Shown: positions 18,853 to 26,610 of the stretch, piece by piece
Layout: every line of letters starts with the position of its first letter
Position numbering within the stretch: the stretch's first letter is position 1
Origin: an uncultured Sphingobacteriaceae bacterium
GTDB taxonomy: Bacteria; Bacteroidota; Bacteroidia; Sphingobacteriales; Sphingobacteriaceae
Assembly: GCA_946887045.1 (NCBI GenBank)
Contig: CAMPKC010000016.1
Location: 1 to 64,000 of the forward strand
Reading direction: 5' to 3'
Length of the DNA: 64,000 nucleotides
Position numbers and translations under genes: made by a program
Notes under the pieces: generated by a model
Seen by the model: only the letters and a program-made list of their open reading frames with translations
Database searches by the model: none
What the model was told of the DNA's origin: nothing

Positions 18853-20997
18853 ATGCGAGGAGTACTGTCCATTCTATCTCTTACTTTTTTAATGTTAAAC
18901 ACTGTTTTAGCACAAATTACTGCTATCAATCGCCAATCCCTGGTTCAACGGCACAACATCACCAATACCCGAATCGATTCTCTCGAATCCCTTTCTCTCG
19001 GTAACGGAAAATTCGCGTTTACCGCAGATGTAACCGGCCTGCAAACCTTTCCTGAGCGGTATGCCAAGGGAGTTTCTTTAGGCACACAATCAGAATGGGG
19101 CTGGAATCGCTGGAAAGATACTGTAGGATATAAATTTGAAGAAACATTAAAAGAATACACGCTTAACGGTAAGAAATCAACTTACTCCATCCAGTATTCA
19201 GAGCCTTTGCGCAAAAGAAATGCTGCCGACTGGTTCAGAAAAAGCGTTCACCGGATACAATTGGGAAACCTTGGCTTTGATCTTTACAAAAAGGACGGTT
19301 CTTTGGCTAAACCCATTGATATTAAAAATATCCGCCAGACACTAAACATGTGGACAGGCGAATTGTCTAGCCACTTCACCGTAGAAAATATTCCAGTAGA
19401 CGTTACAACAATTGGGCATCAGGAGCAGGATCTGATAGCAGTTCAGGTAAAATCACCCTTAATATCTCTGGGCCGGTTGAAAGTAAAACTGGTTTATCCA
19501 TATCCTACCGCCGAGTTTTTGGATGAGGGAGTGAATTATAAGAATCCGGAAAAGCATTCTTCTCTAATCGGCAGCTCATCATACAATGGCGCCTCGGTTC
19601 AACACCAGCTGGAAGGAATAACATACTCAGCCAGCTTTAGATGGAATAATAGAGCTTCTATCGCCAAAACTTCTACTCCTCATTATTTTCAGATCACTCC
19701 TGATAAAGGAACTGATGTGTTTGAATTAAGCTGCTTGTTTGCTCCGGCAAAAGCGGAACCCGCTGCATTGCCAGATTTTGCTCAAACCAAAATTAACAGC
19801 AACATTCTTTGGGAGCAGTTTTGGATGAGCGGTGCAGCAATTGATTTTACAGGAAGTACAGATCCCCGGGCAAAAGAGCTGGAAAGAAGGGTTATCACTT
19901 CTCAGTATCTCACAAAAATCCAGTGTGCAGGATCATTTCCGCCGCAGGAAACTGGTCTGACCTTCAACAGCTGGTACGGAAAACCACATTTAGAAATGCA
20001 CTGGTGGCATGCAATACATTTTGCGCAATGGAACAGGCCTGAGTTAATGACTAAAACCCTGGATTGGTATTTTACCGTGAAAGATGGCGCACGCCAGATT
20101 GCAGAGCGACAGGGGTTTAAAGGATATCGCTGGCAAAAAATGACAGATCACGAAGGTCTGGAAAGTCCGTCGTCTGTAGCGGCGTTCATTATCTGGCAGC
20201 AACCACATCCCATTTATATGGCAGAACTTGCGTACCGGGACAGTAACAGTAAAGAGGTGCTGGAGAAATACAAAGATCTGGTATTTGGGACCGCCGAGTT
20301 TATGGCTTCGTTTCCAGCTTATGATAGTGTGAAAAATCGCTATAATCTTGGTAAGGGATTAATTCCGGCACAAGAGGTTTTCAAAGCCGAAGATACCTAC
20401 AATCCGCCATATGAATTGGCCTATTGGGATTGGGCTCTTCGTGTCGCTCAAAAATGGCGCGAGCGTTTAGGCATGCCAAGGGATGCTGAATGGGATAAAG
20501 TGATTGCGAAGCTCGCTCCGCTTCCTGAGTATAATGGTGTTTATCTGTCGACAGAAAATAACAAAGACTCGTTCACAAATGAGAAATGGCTGCGCGATCA
20601 TCCATCCGTGTTGGGTGCTCTGGGGATGGTTCCTGCTTCGCCAAAATTGGATAAAGCAACTATGCAGCGCACCTTTGATACTGTTTGGAAAGTTTGGCAA
20701 TGGCCCGACACATGGGGTTGGGATTTCCCGATGACAGCCATGACCGCGGCAAGACTCGGTAATCCTAATAAAGCCATCGATGCGCTTTTTATGAAAATTC
20801 AAACAAATACCTATCTAAAAAACGGACATAACTATCAGGACGGACGCTTGCGTATTTATCTTCCCGGAAACGGAGGAGTTTTGATCGCTGTGGCTATGAT
20901 GGCAGGCGGATGGGATGGAAGTGTAGGAGTGAATCCGGGTTTTCCGAAGGATGGAAAATGGAAGGTGAAGTCAGAAGGCTTTAAAAAGATGCCGTAG
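18853..20997 (+). CDS. Secreted six-hairpin glycosidase, GH65/GH95-like
   Basis: 714 residues; signal peptide ends near NTVLAQ. N-terminal half (to about 320) is a beta-sandwich starting SLESLSLGNGKFAFTADVTG, as in GH65/GH95-type enzymes. The C-terminal half is an alpha-helical barrel with SWYGKPHLEMHWWHAIHFAQW near 375, PSSVAAFIIWQQPHPIYMAEL near 440, and a late WGWDFPMTAMTAARLGNP. Glu379 in HLEMHWWH, Glu439 near the ESPSS segment and Asp622 are visible acidic candidates, but none is proven. Family GH65 acts on alpha-glucosides and GH95 on fucosides/galactosides, so specificity is open. It is followed by a good terminator, ending this unit. Confidence 0.65.
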   Translation: MRGVLSILSLTFLMLNTVLAQITAINRQSLVQRHNITNTRIDSLESLSLGNGKFAFTADVTGLQTFPERYAKGVSLGTQSEWGWNRWKDTVGYKFEETLKEYTLNGKKSTYSIQYSEPLRKRNAADWFRKSVHRIQLGNLGFDLYKKDGSLAKPIDIKNIRQTLNMWTGELSSHFTVENIPVDVTTIGHQEQDLIAVQVKSPLISLGRLKVKLVYPYPTAEFLDEGVNYKNPEKHSSLIGSSSYNGASVQHQLEGITYSASFRWNNRASIAKTSTPHYFQITPDKGTDVFELSCLFAPAKAEPAALPDFAQTKINSNILWEQFWMSGAAIDFTGSTDPRAKELERRVITSQYLTKIQCAGSFPPQETGLTFNSWYGKPHLEMHWWHAIHFAQWNRPELMTKTLDWYFTVKDGARQIAERQGFKGYRWQKMTDHEGLESPSSVAAFIIWQQPHPIYMAELAYRDSNSKEVLEKYKDLVFGTAEFMASFPAYDSVKNRYNLGKGLIPAQEVFKAEDTYNPPYELAYWDWALRVAQKWRERLGMPRDAEWDKVIAKLAPLPEYNGVYLSTENNKDSFTNEKWLRDHPSVLGALGMVPASPKLDKATMQRTFDTVWKVWQWPDTWGWDFPMTAMTAARLGNPNKAIDALFMKIQTNTYLKNGHNYQDGRLRIYLPGNGGVLIAVAMMAGGWDGSVGVNPGFPKDGKWKVKSEGFKKMP

Positions 20998-21038
20998 GAT
21001 CACTATGTTATTTGATTGTTAAAAATTCTAACATATAT

Positions 21039-21060
21039 GGCCGGTTCATCCGGCCTTTTT
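21039..21060 (+). terminator. Intrinsic terminator after the GH65-like gene
   Basis: Stem GGCCGG / CCGGCC (21039-21044, 21050-21055) with loop TTCAT and a TTTTT tail. It lies 42 bases after the stop codon at 20997 and divides the enzyme region into two transcription units. Confidence 0.85.
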
Positions 21061-21179
21061 AATTTCTGGCAATACTTTAGCACCAGTTGTGTTCGGTTCA
21101 ATGGGCTTGTAATGAGCTTATTACAATCTGCTATGTAACAACTGCATTACTGAGTTTATCGTAATATCCGGCAAACGCC

Positions 21180-21187
21180 TAATTTTG
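21180..21187 (+). promoter_or_regulatory. Candidate -7 box for the PL11 gene
   Basis: TAATTTTG matches the Bacteroidota TAnnTTTG consensus. It is downstream of the terminator and 109 bases before the PL11 start. A -33 element is weak (TTTA near 21155). Confidence 0.4.
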
Positions 21188-21237
21188 AACGGTATAATAC
21201 TGTTATTTGAACAAGGCGGAGTCCGAAGTGCATAACA

Positions 21238-21250
21238 GACCATGATGGTC
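21238..21250. promoter_or_regulatory. 13-bp palindrome, possible operator
   Basis: GACCAT-G-ATGGTC is a perfect inverted repeat between the candidate -7 box and the PL11 start. Its place would suit a repressor site in the leader; the binding protein is unknown, the local GntR protein being one candidate. Confidence 0.3.
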
Positions 21251-21295
21251 AGTAATTAGTCTTTCGTTTATTTTACCTGAACCAATTATTCCTTT

Positions 21296-23209
21296 ATGAA
21301 ACGATCCGTACCAATTTATCAGTGGCTATTGCTGTTTGCAACATTTTTAACTTTTTCTGAAGCTTATTCTCAGCGCCAGATGGAAAGTCTTGGTCGTGGC
21401 ATGATCGCCATAAATCAAGGTGATGGAAAAGTATACGTTGGATGGCGGATGCTTGGTACTGATCCTTCAGATATCGCATTTAACCTCTATCGCTCTGCGA
21501 ATGGCGGCAGTCCGGTAAAGTTAAATAAGCAAACACTTGTAAAAACTACAGATTTCATTGATACAGGAAGAGATTCTCTTAAGTCGAATGCATATTTCGT
21601 AAAGGCAGTAGTCAAAGGAAAGGAAATTGAAACCAGTAAATCCTTCGTTTTAAAGGCGAACTCTCCCGCAGTGCCTTATTTGTCCGTGCCATTACAAACA
21701 CCGGCTGGCTATAATCCCGGCGATGCGTCGGTTGCCGACCTGGACGGCGACGGCGAATATGAAATTGTATTACATCAGTCCGGCCGTGGCCGTGATAACT
21801 CGCAAGCTGGTTTAACCGATCCACCAATCCTTGAAGCGTATAAGCTCGATGGAACTCTGCTTTGGAGAATAAATCTTGGGAGGAATATCCGCGAAGGCGC
21901 ACACTATACCCAATTTATGGTGTATGATTTAGATGGCGACGGTATTGCCGAAGTGGCCTGTAAAACTGCCGATGGAACGATCGATGGCAAGGGTAAAGTA
22001 ATAGGCGATTCTACGAAAGACTATCGCGATCAGCGTGGAATGATTTTAAAAGGCCCGGAGTTTCTTACCGTATTCAACGGATTAACAGGCGCCGAAATCC
22101 ATACTACGAGCTACAATCCCCCACGCCATCCAACTAAGCTTGATCCGACACCTGAGGAATTGCGTGAAATTTGGGGTGATGGAAATGGCAACCGGAGCGA
22201 CCGTTTCCTGGCAGCGGTAGCCTATCTCGATGGGGTGCACCCGAGCTTGGTCATGTGTCGCGGTTATTATACCCGAACTGTAATTGCCGCCTGGGATTTA
22301 AAAAATGGAAAGCTAAGTCAGCGTTGGGTTTTTGATAGCGATTCCAGTGAAGAAAATCGTCCATTCCGCGGACAAGGCAATCATAATTTAAGTGTTGCTG
22401 ATGTGGATGACGATGGAAAAGATGAAATTGTATATGGACAGATGACTTTGGACGACAACGGCAAAGGTCTTTATACTACCAGGATCGGACATGCTGATGC
22501 ATTGCATGTGTCAGATTTAGATCCATCCAGGCCAGGTTTGGAAGTTTTTAGTATTCAGGAGCGCTTTGGTGATGCCGGAGCGAACTTTCGCGATGCCCGC
22601 ACCGGGGAGGTGATATGGAAGAAAGCCTCAGTACAAGCAGGTGATGATGGTGAAGGTCCGGGACGAGGCTTGTCTTTAGATGTTGATCCTCGTTATAAAG
22701 GTTTTGAATCATGGGTAGCCGGTGCAAATATTACCGGGATGTTTGATGTAAAGGGGAATAAAATTGCCGAACGTACCCCAGCGGTGAATTTTGGCATATT
22801 TTGGGATGCAGATATGTTAAGCGAAATTTTAAACTCAACCACCGTGGGTAAATGGGATTATACGAATCAGAAAACCGATATAATTTTAAATGCGGCTCAG
22901 TACAATTGTGTGCATAACAATGGTACAAAATCCACACCTGCTTTAAGTGCCGATATCCTTGGAGACTGGCGCGAGGAAGTAATGTACCGCACTCGTGATG
23001 GAAAAGAACTTAGAATCTTCTCTACCACAATTCCGGCAGCAAATCGTTTCTATACATTTATGCACGACCCTCAATACCGTTTAAGTATAGCATGGCAAAA
23101 TGTGGCATACAACCAGCCGCCGCATACTAGTTTTTATATCGGTCCGGAAATGAAAACTCCTCCAAAACCAAAAATTACGTTGGTGAAGTATAAGGGTGGT
23201 AATAAATAG
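21296..23209 (+). CDS. Rhamnogalacturonan lyase, PL11 family
   Basis: 637 residues; signal peptide cut near SEAYSQ. The start of the mature protein, MESLGRGMIAINQGDGKVYVGWRML, and a fibronectin-like N-terminal domain (to about 125) are characteristic. The rest is an eight-bladed propeller with calcium loops: VADLDGDGEYEIVLHQ near 147, VYDLDGDGIAEVACKTADGT near 209, and VADVDDDGKDEIVYGQ near 367. EHPRFGQGNHN-like elements are present as FRGQGNHNLS. PL11 enzymes cleave the rhamnosyl-galacturonosyl bond of rhamnogalacturonan-I by elimination. The product's unsaturated uronic acid is the substrate of the GH105 enzyme. Length and domain order are normal for the family. Confidence 0.94.
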   Translation: MKRSVPIYQWLLLFATFLTFSEAYSQRQMESLGRGMIAINQGDGKVYVGWRMLGTDPSDIAFNLYRSANGGSPVKLNKQTLVKTTDFIDTGRDSLKSNAYFVKAVVKGKEIETSKSFVLKANSPAVPYLSVPLQTPAGYNPGDASVADLDGDGEYEIVLHQSGRGRDNSQAGLTDPPILEAYKLDGTLLWRINLGRNIREGAHYTQFMVYDLDGDGIAEVACKTADGTIDGKGKVIGDSTKDYRDQRGMILKGPEFLTVFNGLTGAEIHTTSYNPPRHPTKLDPTPEELREIWGDGNGNRSDRFLAAVAYLDGVHPSLVMCRGYYTRTVIAAWDLKNGKLSQRWVFDSDSSEENRPFRGQGNHNLSVADVDDDGKDEIVYGQMTLDDNGKGLYTTRIGHADALHVSDLDPSRPGLEVFSIQERFGDAGANFRDARTGEVIWKKASVQAGDDGEGPGRGLSLDVDPRYKGFESWVAGANITGMFDVKGNKIAERTPAVNFGIFWDADMLSEILNSTTVGKWDYTNQKTDIILNAAQYNCVHNNGTKSTPALSADILGDWREEVMYRTRDGKELRIFSTTIPAANRFYTFMHDPQYRLSIAWQNVAYNQPPHTSFYIGPEMKTPPKPKITLVKYKGGNK

Positions 23210-23557
23210 ACAGGGGCGATTTACGTTCGTTATTTGGCGGAGGTGAATCTGATTTATACAATAGAATTCTGTTTTTTTCAATTGAAAATGTAACATGTGT
23301 ATTACTCCCGGGTAACAAAAAAGCCATTTAAAAGAGATATTTGCCTTTTTAATGTACTATTTATACCCGCTGCATGATAGAGCATGACGGTTAAGCCTAT
23401 TCAAATCACTTATTTTAGGGACCGATTTATAGGCCAATAATGAACAGAACTGTTTCCGGATTTTTTTATATCGAGAAGATATGTTTCTGCTCTTAGACCT
23501 AAAGGTATTTTAAAACCAAAATTTATATCAGCAGGCAATTAAAAACGTTTAAAAACT
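23210..23557 (+). other. 348-base gap without a gene
   Basis: No convincing reading frame on either strand. A near-palindrome TTACTCCCGGGTAA lies at about 23301-23314. No strong terminator or TAnnTTTG box was found, although the length suggests a separate promoter for the esterase gene. Confidence 0.5.
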
Positions 23558-24334
23558 ATGAATAAGGTAGTATCAATTAAGAAATTATGGCCGGCATTAA
23601 TAGCAATTGTTTTATTGATTGTTGCTTTTCGTCAGCAGGATAAACCAACCGTTTATATCATAGGCGATTCAACAGTTCGCAATTTCAATAACTCAGAACG
23701 TGGCTGGGGAACTTATCTAGGTAATTTTCTGGACACAACCCGTATTGCTATTAACAATCAGGCGATGGCTGGTCGCAGTACCCGGACATTTATAAAAGAA
23801 GGCCGCTGGGAAAAAGTCCTTTCAACTTTAAAGCCCGGTGATTTTGTATTAATGCAGTTCGGGCATAACGAAGGAAGTACTCCCGACACCACCAAAGCCG
23901 GATACCGTGGGGTATTAAGAGGTTTAGGAGATGAAACAAAAGAATTGACGTGGCGTGATGGTAAAAAGGAAGTTGTACTTACCTATGGTGCATACTTGCG
24001 GAAGTTTATAAATGAGGCGAAAGCTAAAGGTGCAACACCTGTTGTTCTGTCAATGATTCCCAGAAACCAGTGGGACGATGGAAAAGTTAAGCGTGCAAAT
24101 AAGGATTTCGGGAAGTGGGCAAAAGAAGCAGCTGAGCGTGAAGGGGTAGCCTTTATAGACTTAAATCAGATATCTGCCGATAAATATGATAAGATGGGTC
24201 CGGAAAAAGTGAAGGAATTCTTCCCCCGAGATCATACCCACACCAACGAAGCAGGTGCTATTGAGAATGCCGCTTCAGTAGCAGAAGGGATTAAATCTCA
24301 GAACCAACTAACGTTGGCTCAGTTTCTTCGTTAA
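23558..24334 (+). CDS. SGNH-hydrolase, rhamnogalacturonan acetylesterase-like (CE12)
   Basis: 258 residues. An N-terminal hydrophobic helix (LWPALIAIVLLIVAF) should export or anchor it. SGNH/GDSL blocks: IIGDSTVR near 34 (nucleophile Ser), NQAMAGRSTRTF near 65 (Gly), FGHNEGS near 101 (Asn), and RDHTHTNEAGA near 226 (Asp and His). This pattern fits CE12 esterases, which remove acetyl groups from rhamnogalacturonan so that lyases and hydrolases can act. Block III reads GHNE where the paralogue has GHND. A second CE12-like gene follows 154 bases downstream. No Cys lipobox, unlike the second copy. Confidence 0.88.
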   Translation: MNKVVSIKKLWPALIAIVLLIVAFRQQDKPTVYIIGDSTVRNFNNSERGWGTYLGNFLDTTRIAINNQAMAGRSTRTFIKEGRWEKVLSTLKPGDFVLMQFGHNEGSTPDTTKAGYRGVLRGLGDETKELTWRDGKKEVVLTYGAYLRKFINEAKAKGATPVVLSMIPRNQWDDGKVKRANKDFGKWAKEAAEREGVAFIDLNQISADKYDKMGPEKVKEFFPRDHTHTNEAGAIENAASVAEGIKSQNQLTLAQFLR

Positions 24335-24450
24335 GTTTTTAAATTCGTGTTAATGGGTCTGAGTTGTTTAATCATGACGGACTCTCTTTAATTTTTAATA
24401 CATATGAAACTTACATGCTTTAACAACACAAACCGGTTGAAAATTTCAGG

Positions 24451-24485
24451 CTCTCGTATCTCAAGTCTCACATCTCAAATCTTTT
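24451..24485 (+). repeat. Degenerate heptad repeat abutting a start codon
   Basis: Five 7-base units of the form ATCTCAA (CTCTCGT, ATCTCAA, GTCTCAC, ATCTCAA, ATCTTTT) end 3 bases before the ATG at 24489, filling the place of a ribosome-binding site. The same heptad precedes rhaM at 32077-32111. Confidence 0.6.
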
Positions 24486-24488
24486 CTG

Positions 24489-25289
24489 ATGAACAAAACC
24501 TATAAACTTATTCTACTGGCAATCGTCGCAGTTGTTTCTTCTTGTCTGGTTATGAAGCCGCAGCAAAAGCCTAAACTTTTTTTAATTGGCGATTCGACTG
24601 TCAGACACGGAAGTAAAGGTATGGGAGATGGTGGCCGATGGGGATGGGGCGACATCATTGCGGCTTACTTTGATACTACAAAAATCTCTGTCAAAAATGA
24701 AGCACTCGGTGGAACCAGTAGCCGTAGTTTCATGCATAGAGGCAGATGGGCAGCTGTATTACCTCAGATTAAAAAGGGTGATTACGTTATTATGCAGTTT
24801 GGTCATAATGACAGCAGTCCGCTGGACGATTCTGCCCGCGCCCGTGGAACAATAAAGGGGAATGGAGATGAAAGTAAAGAAATATACAATCCCATTACTA
24901 AACAAAAAGAGGTTGTTTATACTTACGGATGGTATATCAGGAAGTTTATTTCAGATATTAAAGCGAAAGGGGCTACTCCGATTGTAGCCTCGCTAATTCC
25001 AAGAAATAGCTGGACCGACGGCAAGGTTCACCGGTCGGTTGATAGTTATGGCCAATGGGCTCAGCAGGCCGCGCAGCAGGGCGGAGCATATTTTATTGAT
25101 CTTAACAGGATAACGGCAGATCGTTATGATAAAGAAGGTGAGGCAAAGGTGAGGTCGACTTACTTCAATACTACCGATGCTACACATACCATTGAAGCGG
25201 GGGCCAGGGTAAATGCTGAATCGGTAGTACAGGGTTTGAAGGAATTGAAGAATAATCCCTTAAAGAAATATTTAAAATCACAACAGTAA
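24489..25289 (+). CDS. SGNH-hydrolase, rhamnogalacturonan acetylesterase-like lipoprotein (CE12)
   Basis: 266 residues, paralogue of the preceding esterase. Lipobox VSSC gives Cys19, so it is probably a lipid-anchored enzyme. Blocks: LIGDSTVRHGS near 33 (Ser), NEALGGTSSRSF near 76 (Gly), FGHNDSS near 103 (Asn), and DATHTIEAGA near 230 (Asp and His). The spacing matches the upstream copy, but surface loops differ (a GMGDGGRWGWG insert after block I). The two enzymes may take different acetyl positions or act in different compartments. It precedes GH105 by 11 bases. No ribosome-binding site is visible, because a repeat occupies that spot. Confidence 0.88.
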   Translation: MNKTYKLILLAIVAVVSSCLVMKPQQKPKLFLIGDSTVRHGSKGMGDGGRWGWGDIIAAYFDTTKISVKNEALGGTSSRSFMHRGRWAAVLPQIKKGDYVIMQFGHNDSSPLDDSARARGTIKGNGDESKEIYNPITKQKEVVYTYGWYIRKFISDIKAKGATPIVASLIPRNSWTDGKVHRSVDSYGQWAQQAAQQGGAYFIDLNRITADRYDKEGEAKVRSTYFNTTDATHTIEAGARVNAESVVQGLKELKNNPLKKYLKSQQ

Positions 25290-25300
25290 ATAATACACGT

Positions 25301-26461
25301 ATGATACATTTTCGTTCACTCATAAAGGTAATAGCTATAATTCTTATTTCCTTGATTTTTACTGAAGCGAATGCACAGAAACTTCCCGGGAAGAAAAAAG
25401 TGTTGAGGCAAATGAGATTAACCAATCAATACTTTATGAATAAGTGGCCCGATCCGGGGAAGTCTATTGTTACCAATAGAGAGCGGCCTAGCAATATCTG
25501 GACACGGGGTGTATATTATGAGGGATTAATGGAGCTTTATCGCATAGAGCCGAAGGAAAAGAAACAAAAAGTATATTACGATTACGCAGTAGACTGGGGT
25601 CAAAAACATAACTGGGGCTTAAGAAGCGGAACCGCCAGAGACCGTCAGAATGCTGATGATCAAACCTGCGGACAAACGTATATCGATCTGTATCTTATTG
25701 ATAAGAAGGAAGAAAGAATACGGGATATTAAAACCGCTGTTGACGGTATGCTGGCTAGCGAAAAAGTTGACGATTGGTGGTGGATTGACGCATTGCAAAT
25801 GGCAATGCCTGTGTTTACAAGATTAGGTGTGTTATATAATGATACTAAGTATTTCGATAAAATGTACGAACTGTATAACTACACAAAAACAAAGCATGGA
25901 GATAAGGGATTGTGGAATCCTGAAGACAAACTTTGGTGGAGAGATAAAGATTTCGATCCTCCCTATACTGAGCCGAACGGACAAGACTGCTATTGGTCAA
26001 GAGGAAATGGATGGGTAGTCGCTGCTTTAGTACGTACTTTGGATATGCTCCCAAAATCCGATACTCATTATAATGAGTATATGCAGGATTATAAAGATAT
26101 GATGGCGGCCCTGCTTCCGATTCAAAGGGCTGATGGCTTTTGGAATGTAAGTTTGCACGACCCCAATAATTTTGGAGGAAAAGAAACTACCGGAACGTCT
26201 TTATTTGTGTATGGAATGGCTTGGGGCGTTAACAACGGGATTTTAAGCAAGGAGATTTATACACCTCCTCTAGTTAAAGCATGGAACGCCATGGCTAAAG
26301 AATCAGTACATAAAAATGGCTTCCTGGGCTATGTACAGGGCACCGGTAAAGAACCCAAAGACGGTCAGCCGGTAAGTTATACAAGTAAACCAGATTTTGA
26401 AGATTATGGACTTGGTTGTTATTTGATGGCAGGAAGCGAAGTTTATAAAATGAAGGAATAA
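25301..26461 (+). CDS. GH105 unsaturated rhamnogalacturonyl hydrolase
   Basis: 386 residues with a signal peptide ending at EANAQ. An (alpha/alpha)6 barrel follows. GH88/GH105 features are WTRGVYYEGLMELY near 67, the acidic pair in NADDQTCGQTY (Asp119/120), WIDALQMAMP with Asp163, and YWSRGNGW at 231-238. In the family these aspartates drive hydration of the double bond of the unsaturated uronic acid left by pectin and RG-I lyases, releasing it. That fits the PL1 and PL11 lyases here. A signal peptide suggests periplasmic action. Length and motifs are normal. A hairpin follows 23 bases after the stop. Confidence 0.93.
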   Translation: MIHFRSLIKVIAIILISLIFTEANAQKLPGKKKVLRQMRLTNQYFMNKWPDPGKSIVTNRERPSNIWTRGVYYEGLMELYRIEPKEKKQKVYYDYAVDWGQKHNWGLRSGTARDRQNADDQTCGQTYIDLYLIDKKEERIRDIKTAVDGMLASEKVDDWWWIDALQMAMPVFTRLGVLYNDTKYFDKMYELYNYTKTKHGDKGLWNPEDKLWWRDKDFDPPYTEPNGQDCYWSRGNGWVVAALVRTLDMLPKSDTHYNEYMQDYKDMMAALLPIQRADGFWNVSLHDPNNFGGKETTGTSLFVYGMAWGVNNGILSKEIYTPPLVKAWNAMAKESVHKNGFLGYVQGTGKEPKDGQPVSYTSKPDFEDYGLGCYLMAGSEVYKMKE

Positions 26462-26483
26462 CCGAAGAAGGGACATAGCGATT

Positions 26484-26524
26484 TTGCATTGTTTTGCTGA
26501 ACATGTTTTAGCCAAACAATGCAA
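26484..26524 (+). terminator. Hairpin after GH105, possible terminator
   Basis: Perfect 11-bp stem TTGCATTGTTT / AAACAATGCAA (26484-26494, 26514-26524) with a 19-base loop holding a small GCT/AGC stem, followed only by TTT. AT-rich and with a weak tail, so termination would be partial. Confidence 0.4.
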
Positions 26525-26610
26525 TTTAAAGCGTTCTTGCGATTGTAGGTCTTTGGTGGAGTGTTCTAAAATGCTATTCAGGCACTTATCCCTTTTTAAT
26601 AATATCCAAT

